From NCBI RefSeq assembly GCF_010367455.1, contig NZ_WRPR01000042.1, forward strand, positions 186,001 through 250,000: DNA of 64,000 nt, in the 5' to 3' direction. Made by a program: the position numbers and the translations under genes. This stretch comes from Candidatus Laterigemmans baculatus (GTDB taxonomy: Bacteria; Planctomycetota; Planctomycetia; Pirellulales; Pirellulaceae). A model generated the notes under the pieces. The model did no database searches, had not been told where the DNA came from, and saw only the letters and a list, made by a program, of their open reading frames with translations. Below, one piece after another: positions 32,854 through 41,945 of the stretch (the first letter of the stretch is position 1; the number at the start of each line of letters is the position of its first letter).

Positions 32854-33123
32854 CCGTAGGCGCTAGCCTCGGGCCCAATTCGGTTGGCGCCGTGGGGAAA
32901 CGCTGTGCTGCAGTGACGTTCATCTCCAGGCTCGATCTGGACAGCAGCGCGACGGAACGCGCGGCTAGCGCCGTCGGCTAAAGGGGACCGAGACGGAACC
33001 CGAGGCTAGCGCCTACGGCTCAAGGGGCCCGAGACGGAACCCGAGGCTAGCGCCTACGGCTCAAGGGGCCCGAGGCTAGCGCCTACGGCTCAAGGGGCCC
33101 GAGGCTAGCGCCTACGGCTCAGA
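32854..33123. repeat. REP-like array, four tandem units
   Basis: It begins with gagccgtaggcgctagcctc near 32851. From about 32980 come four direct copies of cccgaggctagcgcctacgg plus ctcaagggg, the first two with an extra gagacggaac insert. The last unit overlaps the end of the TolC-like gene, supplying its stop codon (TAG at 33112-33114). There are no unique spacers of uniform length, so it is not a CRISPR array. The 32788-33111 gap holds no gene. Confidence 0.9.
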
Positions 33124-36100
33124 AGAACGGTCGAGGGCCGTGGGTGGGGCGTTTTGCGGGACGGGGACGACGACCACGGGGGCTTCATTGCGACCGACGC
33201 CGTCATCCGCGGCCCGGCCTGGGGCCTGCGCCGGAGGAGCGAGCAGCAGCGGCTGCCCCGCGGGCGGGACCGGGATCGGCTCAAAATCGCCTTCTTCGAT
33301 CAAGCCCTTTTCGATCACGCCGCCATCCATCGTGCCGCCATCCATCGTGCCGCCATCCATCATGCCGTGCTCATGAACCGCGGCCGGCGAGTGCAGCCTT
33401 GCGGGGTCGAGATGGATCCCCGGCCAGCCCTCCACCCCGTGCCCGCCATGCCCACCGTGGACCCCATGGACTCCATGCCCACCGTGGACCCCGGGCCCAC
33501 CATGGACCCCATGCTCACCGTCGAGCAATAGCGCCCCGTCGCGCCCGCTGCCGACGGTCTGCGGATTGATCCTGCCGGGATCGAGCCAGAGCCCTTCAGG
33601 TGTCAGCTCCATCGTGCCCAGATCGAGATCGAGGCTGCGGCGGACGACTTCGTAGTTGACCCAGACGTTGAGGAACGAGTTCTGGGCGTTGAGTAGGTCA
33701 TTGAGAGCGAAGATGATGTCCCGGGCGGCGGTCGGGCCGCTCGAGAGGCCGCGGGCGTCGCGGAGCTGGCGAATGTCCTCGTTCAAGGAGATTTGGTCGG
33801 CCGCGATCCGCACCGCCTGACGCTGCAGCTCGAAGTTGATCTGGTTGGCCCGCAGCTGCCGGAGCTGGCCGCGGAGGACCTGCCAGATCGAATCCTCGGC
33901 GCGATAAAAACCTCGCTTGGCTTGCTGGTATTCGATCAGCGCCTGGCGATAGGTGTTCCGCTCCTGGAGCCGAGTCAGCGGCGCGTCCCACTCGAGCCCG
34001 ACGCGGAGCCGACCGGTGCTGCCGCGGAGGTCGAGCGGGCCATTGGGTCCGTTGAGGATGTCGCCGCTGAAGGTGAGGTCGAGGTCGCTCTCGAGGTCGT
34101 CCGCGGTGAACTCGATCAGTCGCCACGTGTCGACCAGCGAGGCACGGGCGTTGGCCAAGTCGCGACGGTTGGCTTGAGCGATCTCAAACGCCGCCGGAGC
34201 GGTCAGATCGACTTCGGGCAAGACGACGCTTTCGGTCCGCGCCCGGGCCTGGATCAGCTGCAGGGCGAGGATGTCGTCGGACAGATCGGCCAACAGATCT
34301 TGGCTGGCGAGAATCACCTCGTCGCGAAGCCGCTCGGTGAGCTCGAAACTTCCCGGCTCCGCAGCCTCGGCGACGCCTGCCTCTTCGGCGGGCCCATTCT
34401 CGGCGGGTGAGGGAAGAGTCCCAGCGGCTTCTTCCGCCATCAGGCTCGCCACGACGCTCTCAATTCGCTTGATCTCCGCGGCTTTGGCTTCGAGTCGCTC
34501 GAGCAGCCGTTGGTGCTCGTCGCCAAGCTCTCGGTCGAGCTCCTGGATGGGGCTCAGATCAAACAGGCTCGATTCGATCGTCGAGGTTGGCAGCAGCGAA
34601 CAGATTTGCTCCCGCTCCCGCTCGAACGTTTCGGCCAATCGCGTGTTCTGTTGCTGACGCTCTGGGAACGACTCGCTGAACCGCTCGATATCCTCGGCGA
34701 CGACTGGAATGTCCTGGCGGACCAGCGATTCGCGGAGTTCGGAAATCGGCTGGAGTTGGCGACGCAGGTCGGCCAGCAGGGCGGCGAGTTCGGGAGAGTT
34801 TTCGATCCGGCGACGCGGGAGTCCGGTGGTCGGATCCTCCACGATCTCGCCGAGGCTGAGGATCGAGGTATTAATCTCGCCGACGCGATACCGCAGTTCG
34901 GCGATCTCGGTGCGGCGGGCTTTGAGGTCCTCGGTGATCAGCTCGAACTGGTTGAGCAGCGGGTCTTCGATTTTGACGCAGATGTAGGGTGGCAGTCCAA
35001 GTTCGGTGAGGAACTGGTCGACCGACGACTCGAACGCGTTCTGCGACTGCAGCAGTTGGCTGTTCGCTCCGAACAGCTGGCTCCGCGTCTGAGCGATCTG
35101 CAGACGCTGCCGCGGGATCGCCTCTTGGTCCTCGGGAATCGTCGTCAGCTGCTCCCGGAGGGTGTCTTCGAGCAGCAGCAGGCTCTCCCGTAGCCGAGCG
35201 ATGTTTTCCTCCTGGTTGCGGATCTGCAGCTGGTCCTGAAGCAAGCCCAGGAAGCCGCCGGCCTGCGCAAATCCGCCGCCGAAGCCGCCCAGCCCAATGA
35301 CCGGTACACCGCCGCCCCGCAGAACTCCCTGCTCGGTTTGCCGGCCGGTGGTGATGTTCAGATAGAAGCTGCGGCGGTAGCGTTCGAAGGTGCGGACGTT
35401 CGCCAGCAGGCGACGCTCCGAGAAGGTCAGGCTTTCCAGCACGCGATCGCGACCGGCGCCGCGGAGTAGCGGTTGGAGGAGCGTGAAATCAAGGATCGTC
35501 GATGAGCTGCGGGTATCGGGTCCACTCAGCTGCCAGGTGATCGTGTTGGCGAAGTTGACGACCAATTCGGCACCGGTGGCGAAGGCTCGCTGCATTCGAA
35601 GCGTCCGCCCCGTTTCGAATAGCGTGCTGCTCTCGCCCCCGGGGCCGAGCCGGTCGGGTCCGTCGGCCGTCAGCGCGGTGCTGAATCCCCCGAAGAATTG
35701 GGTGTCGAAGAGAAACCGTTCGCTGCTGACGTCGAGGGCCGAGAGGTAGAGCGTCTCGAGTTGTTCTTGGTATTCGGGCGAATGCAGCAGAGCGAGCTGC
35801 ACCGAAGTGTCGGCGTCGAGCACGAGCACGCCGTTCTCGTCGAGCGGCAGGAACTTCCACCAGTCGGGGCTCTCGACCGCGTTGGTCTGTCCGTTGGCAT
35901 GCCACAGCGGATAGCCCCGGCGGCCATCGACCTTGTGCATGTAGCGGTGCGAGCGGGGGTCGTCCAGCGGCATCGGCGGCTGGTCGGGGTCGAACGGATT
36001 GAACATCCGGCTGCGACGTTCCAGTTCGATCCGCAGCGGCTCGGGAGGTCGCTCCCCAGCGTGCACGACTTTCTCGTCGATGATGCAGTACGCTTCCTGG

Positions 36101-36231
36101 TCCGCCTGGGCGCGATAGTACGCTCTCTGGCAGCCACCGCTGATGCTGCTGGCCAGGCCGAGCAGACACAACAACGCGGCGCGCAGTCGCTGGCGGCGGA
36201 CGGTCGTGGTGCGTCGTTTGACCAGGGGCAT
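33112..36231 (-). CDS. TolC-family outer-membrane factor with His/Gly-rich tail
   Basis: The 1039-residue lipoprotein (lipobox I-S-G-G-C34) is about twice the length of ordinary TolC proteins. Two outer-membrane-efflux-like modules are visible: an N-terminal block (ADTSVQLALLHSPEYQEQLE, LDFTLLQPLLRGAGRDRVLE) and a C-terminal block (AFEIAQANRRDLANARASL, LRVGLEWDAPLTRLQERNTY, LNAQNSFLNVWVNYEVVRRS). Long coiled-coil insertions (about 370-640) separate them. The tail has VHGGPGVHGGHGVHGVHGGH repeats and MDGGTMDGG repeats, plausible metal-binding stretches. Its last codons and stop lie in a REP unit. It is divergent from the next envelope gene, so a shared promoter region is likely. Confidence 0.82.
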   Translation of the reverse strand: MPLVKRRTTTVRRQRLRAALLCLLGLASSISGGCQRAYYRAQADQEAYCIIDEKVVHAGERPPEPLRIELERRSRMFNPFDPDQPPMPLDDPRSHRYMHKVDGRRGYPLWHANGQTNAVESPDWWKFLPLDENGVLVLDADTSVQLALLHSPEYQEQLETLYLSALDVSSERFLFDTQFFGGFSTALTADGPDRLGPGGESSTLFETGRTLRMQRAFATGAELVVNFANTITWQLSGPDTRSSSTILDFTLLQPLLRGAGRDRVLESLTFSERRLLANVRTFERYRRSFYLNITTGRQTEQGVLRGGGVPVIGLGGFGGGFAQAGGFLGLLQDQLQIRNQEENIARLRESLLLLEDTLREQLTTIPEDQEAIPRQRLQIAQTRSQLFGANSQLLQSQNAFESSVDQFLTELGLPPYICVKIEDPLLNQFELITEDLKARRTEIAELRYRVGEINTSILSLGEIVEDPTTGLPRRRIENSPELAALLADLRRQLQPISELRESLVRQDIPVVAEDIERFSESFPERQQQNTRLAETFEREREQICSLLPTSTIESSLFDLSPIQELDRELGDEHQRLLERLEAKAAEIKRIESVVASLMAEEAAGTLPSPAENGPAEEAGVAEAAEPGSFELTERLRDEVILASQDLLADLSDDILALQLIQARARTESVVLPEVDLTAPAAFEIAQANRRDLANARASLVDTWRLIEFTADDLESDLDLTFSGDILNGPNGPLDLRGSTGRLRVGLEWDAPLTRLQERNTYRQALIEYQQAKRGFYRAEDSIWQVLRGQLRQLRANQINFELQRQAVRIAADQISLNEDIRQLRDARGLSSGPTAARDIIFALNDLLNAQNSFLNVWVNYEVVRRSLDLDLGTMELTPEGLWLDPGRINPQTVGSGRDGALLLDGEHGVHGGPGVHGGHGVHGVHGGHGGHGVEGWPGIHLDPARLHSPAAVHEHGMMDGGTMDGGTMDGGVIEKGLIEEGDFEPIPVPPAGQPLLLAPPAQAPGRAADDGVGRNEAPVVVVPVPQNAPPTALDRSSEP

Positions 36232-36579
36232 CCGTGCCTCGATGGGTTAGCGGTGACTTTCGTAGTCCTAATGGTTCGGTTGGAGGGGTCGTAGGACTTG
36301 ATCCGTGCGGTGCGGTTATTCCGGTTGCAAGGCCCGCGCGCTGCGGACGGTTCGCGTAGTGCCGGTTGGGGAGCTTGGGTTGTCTGCAGGGGCTGGCAAA
36401 ACCGAGTTTTGCAGTCAAGATCCGTGCCGCAGCCGCTGGCAAAACTTGACTGGCCAAACTGCCCAACTTAACATCGTTGAGTGCACTTCTCTTTTTCGAG
36501 AGCTGCACTGTCTTTTCTGAGAGTCGTCCTGTTGTGGGACGGCGTGCGGACCGCGTCGGATGCCAACGGCCCCTCGCTG
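36232..36579. promoter_or_regulatory. divergent intergenic region between TolC-like and coiled-coil genes
   Basis: This 348-bp gap between two divergently transcribed genes must hold promoters for both. Visible structure is limited: a short palindrome caaaaccgagttttg (about 36395-36410) and a partly repeated ctggcaaaac motif (36395 and 36439). No clear sigma-70 pair or known operator was found, and no ORF looks real. Confidence 0.4.
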
Positions 36580-38043
36580 ATGAAGATCGTCCTCCTGATC
36601 TTGCTGTTTGTTTACGTCATCGCCTTCTTCTGGATCCTCTGGAAGAGTGCCAGTGTGTGGCGTTGGTACCACATCACGCTGATGTCGCTGGCATTTTTGC
36701 TGGTGATCCCGTTGCTGCCGATGACGGCCGCGGTGCTCAAGAGTCGCTCGGAGTGGAGCCGAGTGCACGTCGATTTGAGCGAGCGGCTGGAGCGTGGAGA
36801 GCAAGAACAGCAGCGGCTCAAGCATGGCGATCCGGGCGATCCGGCAGGCGGGGTCGGGTTGCTCGCCCTGCAGGAACAATTGCGTTCGTTCAATCGCGAA
36901 GTCGGCCGCGTCAATCGGGACATGGTCGTTCGCAATCGCGGGCCGCAAGGCATCGTCCTTGCCCCGGCGCCGCAGCAGCAGGCCTTGCCGGAAGGAGTGC
37001 CGGTCGAGGAGGAGGCCGAAGCGGCGCCGCCAGCGGGGGCGAATCTGCCGCTGATCACGCCGGGGATGGTCGTCTACGCCTTTGTCGAACAGCCCTGGCA
37101 GCAGTCGGGCTTCACCGTGCCGACGTTCTACCTCGGCGAGTTTCGCGTCGAGCAGTCGACGCCCGATTCGGTCACCGTCGTTCCCAACGCTCCGCTCGAG
37201 CCGGGCCAGCAGCAGGCGGTCAATCAGGCCGGCCGCTGGGCGCTCTACGAATTGGTGCCGCTCGATGGTCACGACGTGTTTGTCGCCGAGGGGAGCCAGA
37301 GCGACGAGGACGCGATCTTCGGCCGCGTCAATGAGGAACTAGTCAACAGCTTGCTCGGCAACCGCGTGCTCCCCAAGACTTTGCAAAGCTATCTCCGCGA
37401 CGGGACACGGGCGCAGCCGGATGACCCGCCCGCGACTCGCTGGGTGAAGGTCGAGTTCACCAAGAACTACGAGATCACCGTCGATGGCCAGGATCAACGG
37501 AGCGCCAGCGATGGCGGCGCGTTCGACTCGCTCGGCCAAGCGGTCGATAGCCGTCTGCAGCGAACCGAAGGGGACGCGGTCAGCTTCTCGGCCGGCGACC
37601 AGCTGATCGTCAAGCAGGAAGCCGCCACGACCTTGATCAACGAAGGCGCGGCCAAGCTGGTCGATACCTACTTCGTCCGCCCGCTCAACAGCTACCGCCT
37701 GGTCCTCCCGGCCCTCCGCCAGCAGATCGATTACCTGACGCGCCAAGCCGAGAACCTGCAGCGGCAGCAGGAGGTCGTGCAGGAAGCGGTGACGCTCACG
37801 ACGGCGATGCAGACCGAAGGCCAGCAGCGGCAGCTGAATCTCGAGAAGGACGCCGCGCAGATCGGCCGCGAAGTGGCCGCCCTCAAGGCCTACCAGCAGC
37901 AGCTCGAAGAAAAGCTGCGAGCGACCAAGCGGAAGATGGCCGAGTTGTATCGTGATAACTTGGCCCGCGAGCGAGAACTGACCGCGATCCAGCAGCAGTT
38001 GACTCGCCAGATCGATGCTCGCGTCGGAGCGGCCGGTAGCTGA
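36580..38043 (+). CDS. planctomycete membrane protein with C-terminal coiled coil
   Basis: ATG 36580 (MKIVLLILLFVYVIAFFWIL) is chosen because it starts at a helix; the longer frame is not supported. The 487-residue product has two N-terminal helices (about 2-18 and 24-48), a coiled-coil segment, a Pro/Ala linker and a beta-rich periplasmic domain (PGMVVYAFVEQPWQQSGFTV, FRVEQSTPDSVTVVP). A long C-terminal coiled coil rich in Gln (ENLQRQQEVVQEAVTLTTAM, YQQQLEEKLRATKRKMAELY) ends the protein. Function is unknown. It is the first of a two-gene plus-strand set (73-bp gap) and divergent from the TolC-like gene. Confidence 0.7.
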   Translation: MKIVLLILLFVYVIAFFWILWKSASVWRWYHITLMSLAFLLVIPLLPMTAAVLKSRSEWSRVHVDLSERLERGEQEQQRLKHGDPGDPAGGVGLLALQEQLRSFNREVGRVNRDMVVRNRGPQGIVLAPAPQQQALPEGVPVEEEAEAAPPAGANLPLITPGMVVYAFVEQPWQQSGFTVPTFYLGEFRVEQSTPDSVTVVPNAPLEPGQQQAVNQAGRWALYELVPLDGHDVFVAEGSQSDEDAIFGRVNEELVNSLLGNRVLPKTLQSYLRDGTRAQPDDPPATRWVKVEFTKNYEITVDGQDQRSASDGGAFDSLGQAVDSRLQRTEGDAVSFSAGDQLIVKQEAATTLINEGAAKLVDTYFVRPLNSYRLVLPALRQQIDYLTRQAENLQRQQEVVQEAVTLTTAMQTEGQQRQLNLEKDAAQIGREVAALKAYQQQLEEKLRATKRKMAELYRDNLARERELTAIQQQLTRQIDARVGAAGS

Positions 38044-38116
38044 GCGGCGCTCTTCCCGTTTGCGGCGTACACTGGAATAGTCCCTGTCCGCCCACTCGCT
38101 TGGGAGCTGTGCTGCG

Positions 38117-40654
38117 TTGGAAGCCTTCTCGATCTCCTGCACGACCTGTGGCCGTCGGCTGCGGGTCCGCGATCCAGAGCTGATCGGGCAGATCCTGGCA
38201 TGTCCCAAATGCCACGGGATGGTTCTGATCACGCCCCCAACGGGCCCAACGCAAAGTGGCCCAGCCGAGAGCGATGCGGCGGCAGGCGGCTCGTCCGAAG
38301 CAGCCGATTCGCAGCAGATGGCCGTTGGCGATGGAGCGGTCGATAGCCAAGCGGTTACCCGCGAAGGAATCGAGAGTCGCTTGCCGCCGGAGCCTGGACG
38401 CCTCGTTCCGCCCGGTCCCCTCGGTTCACCGGGTCCCCTCGGTTCACCGGGTCCGGCTTGGGAGTCGGATCCTTCAGCCGTCCCGCCGATCGTTCCGCCG
38501 GTCGTCTCCTCAGACGCCCGCGCCGCAAACCCCGAGGGACCGATCAGCGGTGGAGACTTGGCCGCGGCCGCTCCCAATCCGCTGCCGCAGGGATCCAATC
38601 CGCTGCCGCCGGGGCATCCGGTCCAGTGGCAGAGCGAGTCGTCGCTGCGGACTCGGCAGATTGCCGGAATCGCCGTCCTGGGGCTGGTCAGCTTGGTCAC
38701 CGCCGTGGGGATCTTTGGATTCGTCGTCCGCCAGTGGCAGGCCTCGCGACAAGCGGCTCCAGCGGAAAGCGTTGCCGAGGGAGCCGCCGAGAGTGCTTCG
38801 GAAAACGTCACCGCCGCGGCCGATCCGAGCGGCACTCCGCCCGTCGATCCGGAAGCATTGCCGAGCGACGTGCCGACCCCGACCGACACGCCGACTCTGA
38901 CCGACGAGCCGACCCCGATCGATGAGCCCAGCCGCGATCCCCTGGCACCGACCGAAGAGACGGTCTCCGGGGACGAGGCAGCTAGCGGCGATGAGCCGGC
39001 GGCCGAAAAACCTTCCGCCGATCAGCCGGCTGTGGAGGAAGCGGCCAGCGATCCACCGGCGAGCGGATCGCCTGCGACTTCCGAAGCGACGGGCATTGCC
39101 GCGGCGGGGTCTGCCGCCAGCGGGTTGTTCGCCGAGGCGGGCGGGGTCGCGCCTGGCGGGGTCGCGATAGGGGGGGCCGAGGAGGTGATTCCCGAGGCGA
39201 CCGAGCTGCCGCCCGGGCTGCAGCAGTACATGCCGCTGATCGACGTTGCCCAGACGGCGGAGCAGCCGCGTGACAACGATCTGCCTCCTCCGCCGACGAT
39301 GGAAGAGTTGCGGATCGATGCCCCTGAAAAGGCGATTCCCGAGAGCGAGTATCCGCCACCGGCCGAGCCGGTCGATGTGCGGATGCGGATGCGTTCCCGA
39401 GTCTTGGGCATCGAAGCCAAGGATCGGCCGCTCGATCAAGTCGTCCGGGTGCTCGGGCAGATCGGCGGTGTTCCGATCCACTTCGATTTGCTCACGCTCG
39501 ACCTCGCGGGCATCGCTGCCGATACTCCGATCTCGCTCCGAGTCGCCGATCAAACGGCCGCCGTCGTGCTGGCCCGAGCGATCGACGCGGCTGGCTGCCG
39601 AATGACTCTCGGCGAGGATGGCATCGTCCGCGTCGTGCCAAAACCAGAGGCGTTGGCAGCGGAGCTCGACGAGGTGCTGTTGGTGAGCGATTTTGGCGGC
39701 GCGTTGCCGGTCTCCGCCGAAGAACTGCAGCGGATGATCCGCGGCGGTGAGAACGCCGGCCGTGCTGCTGGCGCTGAAGCGAACCAAGCCAACCCCGACG
39801 CCGATCCGGCAGCGGTCGCTGACGAGAACGCGCCTAAGCAACCGGATGGGGACGAGCAACCGGATGGGGACGAGCAACCGGATGGGGGCGAGGAAGGCGA
39901 TGCGGGCCAGGAAGGGGCGGCTCCGGCGGAAGCCGATGCGGAGCAAGCGGGGCAGCCGCAAACCGAAACCGCGGTGCAAGTGACGGCGGACGCGGCCACT
40001 GGAGGCTGGACGATTCGCGGTCCGGTGGAGGCGAGGATTCGCGCGGCGCTGATCTTGGAAGCGATCCGCCTGGCCCGTGGAATGCCGACGCGGCTGCCCT
40101 CCGAGCGGACTTCGCGTTGGCTGTTCGCCAATGCACCGGAGGCGGGAGTCGACTGGCAGCCGATTCCGGATCTCCCGGTGAGTCTCGATTTCGACCGCCC
40201 GCGGGCAATTGAAATGATCGTGGGCGCGGTGGCTCGCGAGCACGATGCGGCGGCGGTCATCGACTGGGACTCGGCCTGGTCGCACGGACTGACGCCCGAG
40301 GAGAGCACGCTGCCATGGCTCCGCGGACGCACCGCTCCGCAGGTGCTCGAGGAGACGCTCAAACCGTTCGGCCTCGAAGCGTTTGCGGCCGGGCAGGGCG
40401 TGTGGTGGGTCGGGACCCGCGACGCCTACGAGCAAGCGGAGGTGGTTGCGGTTCTGGAAACGCCGCTCGGAGCCGATGCCCCGGCCGCTCGCCGCGAGGA
40501 ACTGCTGCTCCGCGTCGCCTTGGCGGCCGGTCAAGAAACGCCGCGCAACGTGGCCGCGATGATCGACCCGCCCACGGGCAAGCTGATCGTTCGCCTGCCC
40601 CGTTACGTCGTCCGCGAACTGCCGGCAGTGATCGGTTCTGCCAGAAAACCCTGA
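38117..40654 (+). CDS. zinc-ribbon transmembrane protein with secretin-N-like domain
   Basis: It starts at TTG 38117, because the zinc ribbon (SISCTTCGRRLRVRDPELIG, then ACPKCHG) must be included. The 845-residue protein has the cytosolic ribbon, a Pro/Ser-rich linker with a duplicated LGSPGP unit, one transmembrane helix (IAGIAVLGLVSLVTAVGIFGF, about 180-200) and a long acidic Pro/Asp/Glu linker. A periplasmic part then shows a VLGIEAKDRPLDQVVRVLGQ stretch, like the STN/secretin-N fold, and a second similar block after a QPDGDEQPDGDEQ repeat. It may span the envelope together with the preceding gene product; partner and role unknown. Confidence 0.65.
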   Translation: MEAFSISCTTCGRRLRVRDPELIGQILACPKCHGMVLITPPTGPTQSGPAESDAAAGGSSEAADSQQMAVGDGAVDSQAVTREGIESRLPPEPGRLVPPGPLGSPGPLGSPGPAWESDPSAVPPIVPPVVSSDARAANPEGPISGGDLAAAAPNPLPQGSNPLPPGHPVQWQSESSLRTRQIAGIAVLGLVSLVTAVGIFGFVVRQWQASRQAAPAESVAEGAAESASENVTAAADPSGTPPVDPEALPSDVPTPTDTPTLTDEPTPIDEPSRDPLAPTEETVSGDEAASGDEPAAEKPSADQPAVEEAASDPPASGSPATSEATGIAAAGSAASGLFAEAGGVAPGGVAIGGAEEVIPEATELPPGLQQYMPLIDVAQTAEQPRDNDLPPPPTMEELRIDAPEKAIPESEYPPPAEPVDVRMRMRSRVLGIEAKDRPLDQVVRVLGQIGGVPIHFDLLTLDLAGIAADTPISLRVADQTAAVVLARAIDAAGCRMTLGEDGIVRVVPKPEALAAELDEVLLVSDFGGALPVSAEELQRMIRGGENAGRAAGAEANQANPDADPAAVADENAPKQPDGDEQPDGDEQPDGGEEGDAGQEGAAPAEADAEQAGQPQTETAVQVTADAATGGWTIRGPVEARIRAALILEAIRLARGMPTRLPSERTSRWLFANAPEAGVDWQPIPDLPVSLDFDRPRAIEMIVGAVAREHDAAAVIDWDSAWSHGLTPEESTLPWLRGRTAPQVLEETLKPFGLEAFAAGQGVWWVGTRDAYEQAEVVAVLETPLGADAPAARREELLLRVALAAGQETPRNVAAMIDPPTGKLIVRLPRYVVRELPAVIGSARKP

Positions 40655-40918
40655 ACCGACGCCGCGAGCCGCGGGTTTTGCAGTGGCAAGCCCCGGGGGC
40701 CGCGTTACCGAAGACGGGAAACCCCGAAGGGCACGAAGGAAAGGTAGGGAGTTGAACCACGGATAGCACCGAGAACGCCGATTTTTTGGCTTCCGAACTT
40801 CCCTGTCCTCTGCGTTCTCCGTGCTATCCGCGGCCCCTCTCCTTTCCGTGCTTTTTCGTGTCCTTCCGTGGCCACCATTCGTGTGGTTCGTGGTGGTTTC
40901 CCGGGGCACCGATCCGGC
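40655..40918. other. gap with dispersed repeat and long imperfect hairpin
   Basis: No gene is supported. The stretch has a degenerate REP unit (40655-40690), then aaccacggatagcaccgaga facing its near-complement tctgcgttctccgtgctatc, which can form a long hairpin (about 40753-40840). A ccttccgtggcc-type tail like the one repeated after mutL follows. Confidence 0.65.
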
Positions 40919-41839
40919 TTAGTTGTCGCCGCGATCACCGCCACGATCACCGCCGCGACGGCCTTCACCGCGGCGGCCTTCGCCATCGCCGCGGCGTCCA
41001 CCGCGTCCGCCAAAGCCTTCACCGCCGCGCTGGCCGCGGAATCCGCCCATCGCTCCGGCGGGCATTTCGAACGGCTTGCCGAGCATCTCGTCGAACTCTT
41101 GTTGCTGCTCGGAGGTCAGCACTTGGCGGGCTTCGGCCAGCGTGGCTTTCCGCGATTCGGCCATCATCTTGCCCATCGCTTCGCGGTCGCGGTCCTGCCC
41201 ACCCTCGCGGATCGCGGCGATCATTTTTTCGCGAGCCGATTGTTGGACCTGGTTCAGCTTTTCCTTCTGCTCTTCGCTCAGCTCGAGTTCCTTGGCGACT
41301 TGTGGATCGTAGAAGACGGCGACGCCTTGCTGCTGGAGGCCGATCTGCCGGAGCCGCTCATTCTGTTCGGGGAGCAGGACTTGGTCGAGTTGTTCGCGGA
41401 TCTTGGCGCTCGCTTCCTCGCCTCGCTTCCGCATCGTTTCGGCGAATTCTTGACGCTCGGCCGGAGTGGCGTTGCGGAAATCGAAATCGGGCCGCTCGCC
41501 GCGAACTTCCTGACCGACTTTTTGCAGGGCTTCGACCTGGTCGGGCATCAGGTCGAGCTCTTTTCGGACTTCGTCGACCCGCAGCAGCCCGAGCAGCATC
41601 ATATCGCCGCCGCCCATTCCGCCACCAAACATGCCACCGCCGAACGGGCCGCCGCCAAATGGGCCGCCGCGGCCCGGCCCGCCGCGGTCTGCCCCGCCGC
41701 GGCCTCCACGACGACCCTGGTCATCTTGATCGCCGTCGCGTTGGGCGAAGCAGGGGGAGGCGGCAACGACAGAAAGCAACGCCGCGACAGCAACCGACAG
41801 GCCGGACCGATGGATCATCCCAAACCGATGAATCCTCAT
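40919..41839 (-). CDS. periplasmic Spy/CpxP-like protein with Gly/Arg-rich ends
   Basis: ATG 41839 gives a signal peptide (LSVAVAALLSVVAASPCFA) and 306 residues. After a Gly-rich stretch (GGPFGGGPFGGGMFGGGMGG) comes a helical core with repeated 'L-x-x-x-Q' segments (LDLMPDQVEALQKV, VLLPEQNERLRQIG, LELSEEQKEKLNQV, VLTSEQQQEFDEML). These are the LTxxQ-type helices of Spy/CpxP periplasmic chaperones and metal-stress proteins. The tail is Gly/Arg/Asp-rich (RRGEGRRGGDRGGDRGDN). Chaperone activity is inferred from fold pattern only. Confidence 0.7.
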   Translation of the reverse strand: MRIHRFGMIHRSGLSVAVAALLSVVAASPCFAQRDGDQDDQGRRGGRGGADRGGPGRGGPFGGGPFGGGMFGGGMGGGDMMLLGLLRVDEVRKELDLMPDQVEALQKVGQEVRGERPDFDFRNATPAERQEFAETMRKRGEEASAKIREQLDQVLLPEQNERLRQIGLQQQGVAVFYDPQVAKELELSEEQKEKLNQVQQSAREKMIAAIREGGQDRDREAMGKMMAESRKATLAEARQVLTSEQQQEFDEMLGKPFEMPAGAMGGFRGQRGGEGFGGRGGRRGDGEGRRGEGRRGGDRGGDRGDN

Positions 41840-41884
41840 TGCGCGTCTCCAGAGTGAGCGAGAAGATTGGGGGGGAACAGAGCT

Positions 41885-41914
41885 GGAGCGGTGGAAGGAA
41901 TCTCCCACCGCTCC
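41885..41914 (-). terminator. hairpin after the sorbosone-dehydrogenase-like gene
   Basis: ggagcggtgg (41885-41894) pairs exactly with ccaccgctcc (41905-41914) around a 10-base loop, just downstream of the minus-strand gene ending at 41946 and before the next minus-strand gene. There is no good T run after it on the minus strand, so termination strength is uncertain. Confidence 0.45.
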
Positions 41915-41945
41915 GCCACTTTTCCATTCAACCTCCCGAATCGCC

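Noticed and set aside
32998-33123. Repeat array that could be taken for a CRISPR
   Set aside because: The units are head-to-tail REP sequences without unique spacers of equal length, and no cas genes are nearby.
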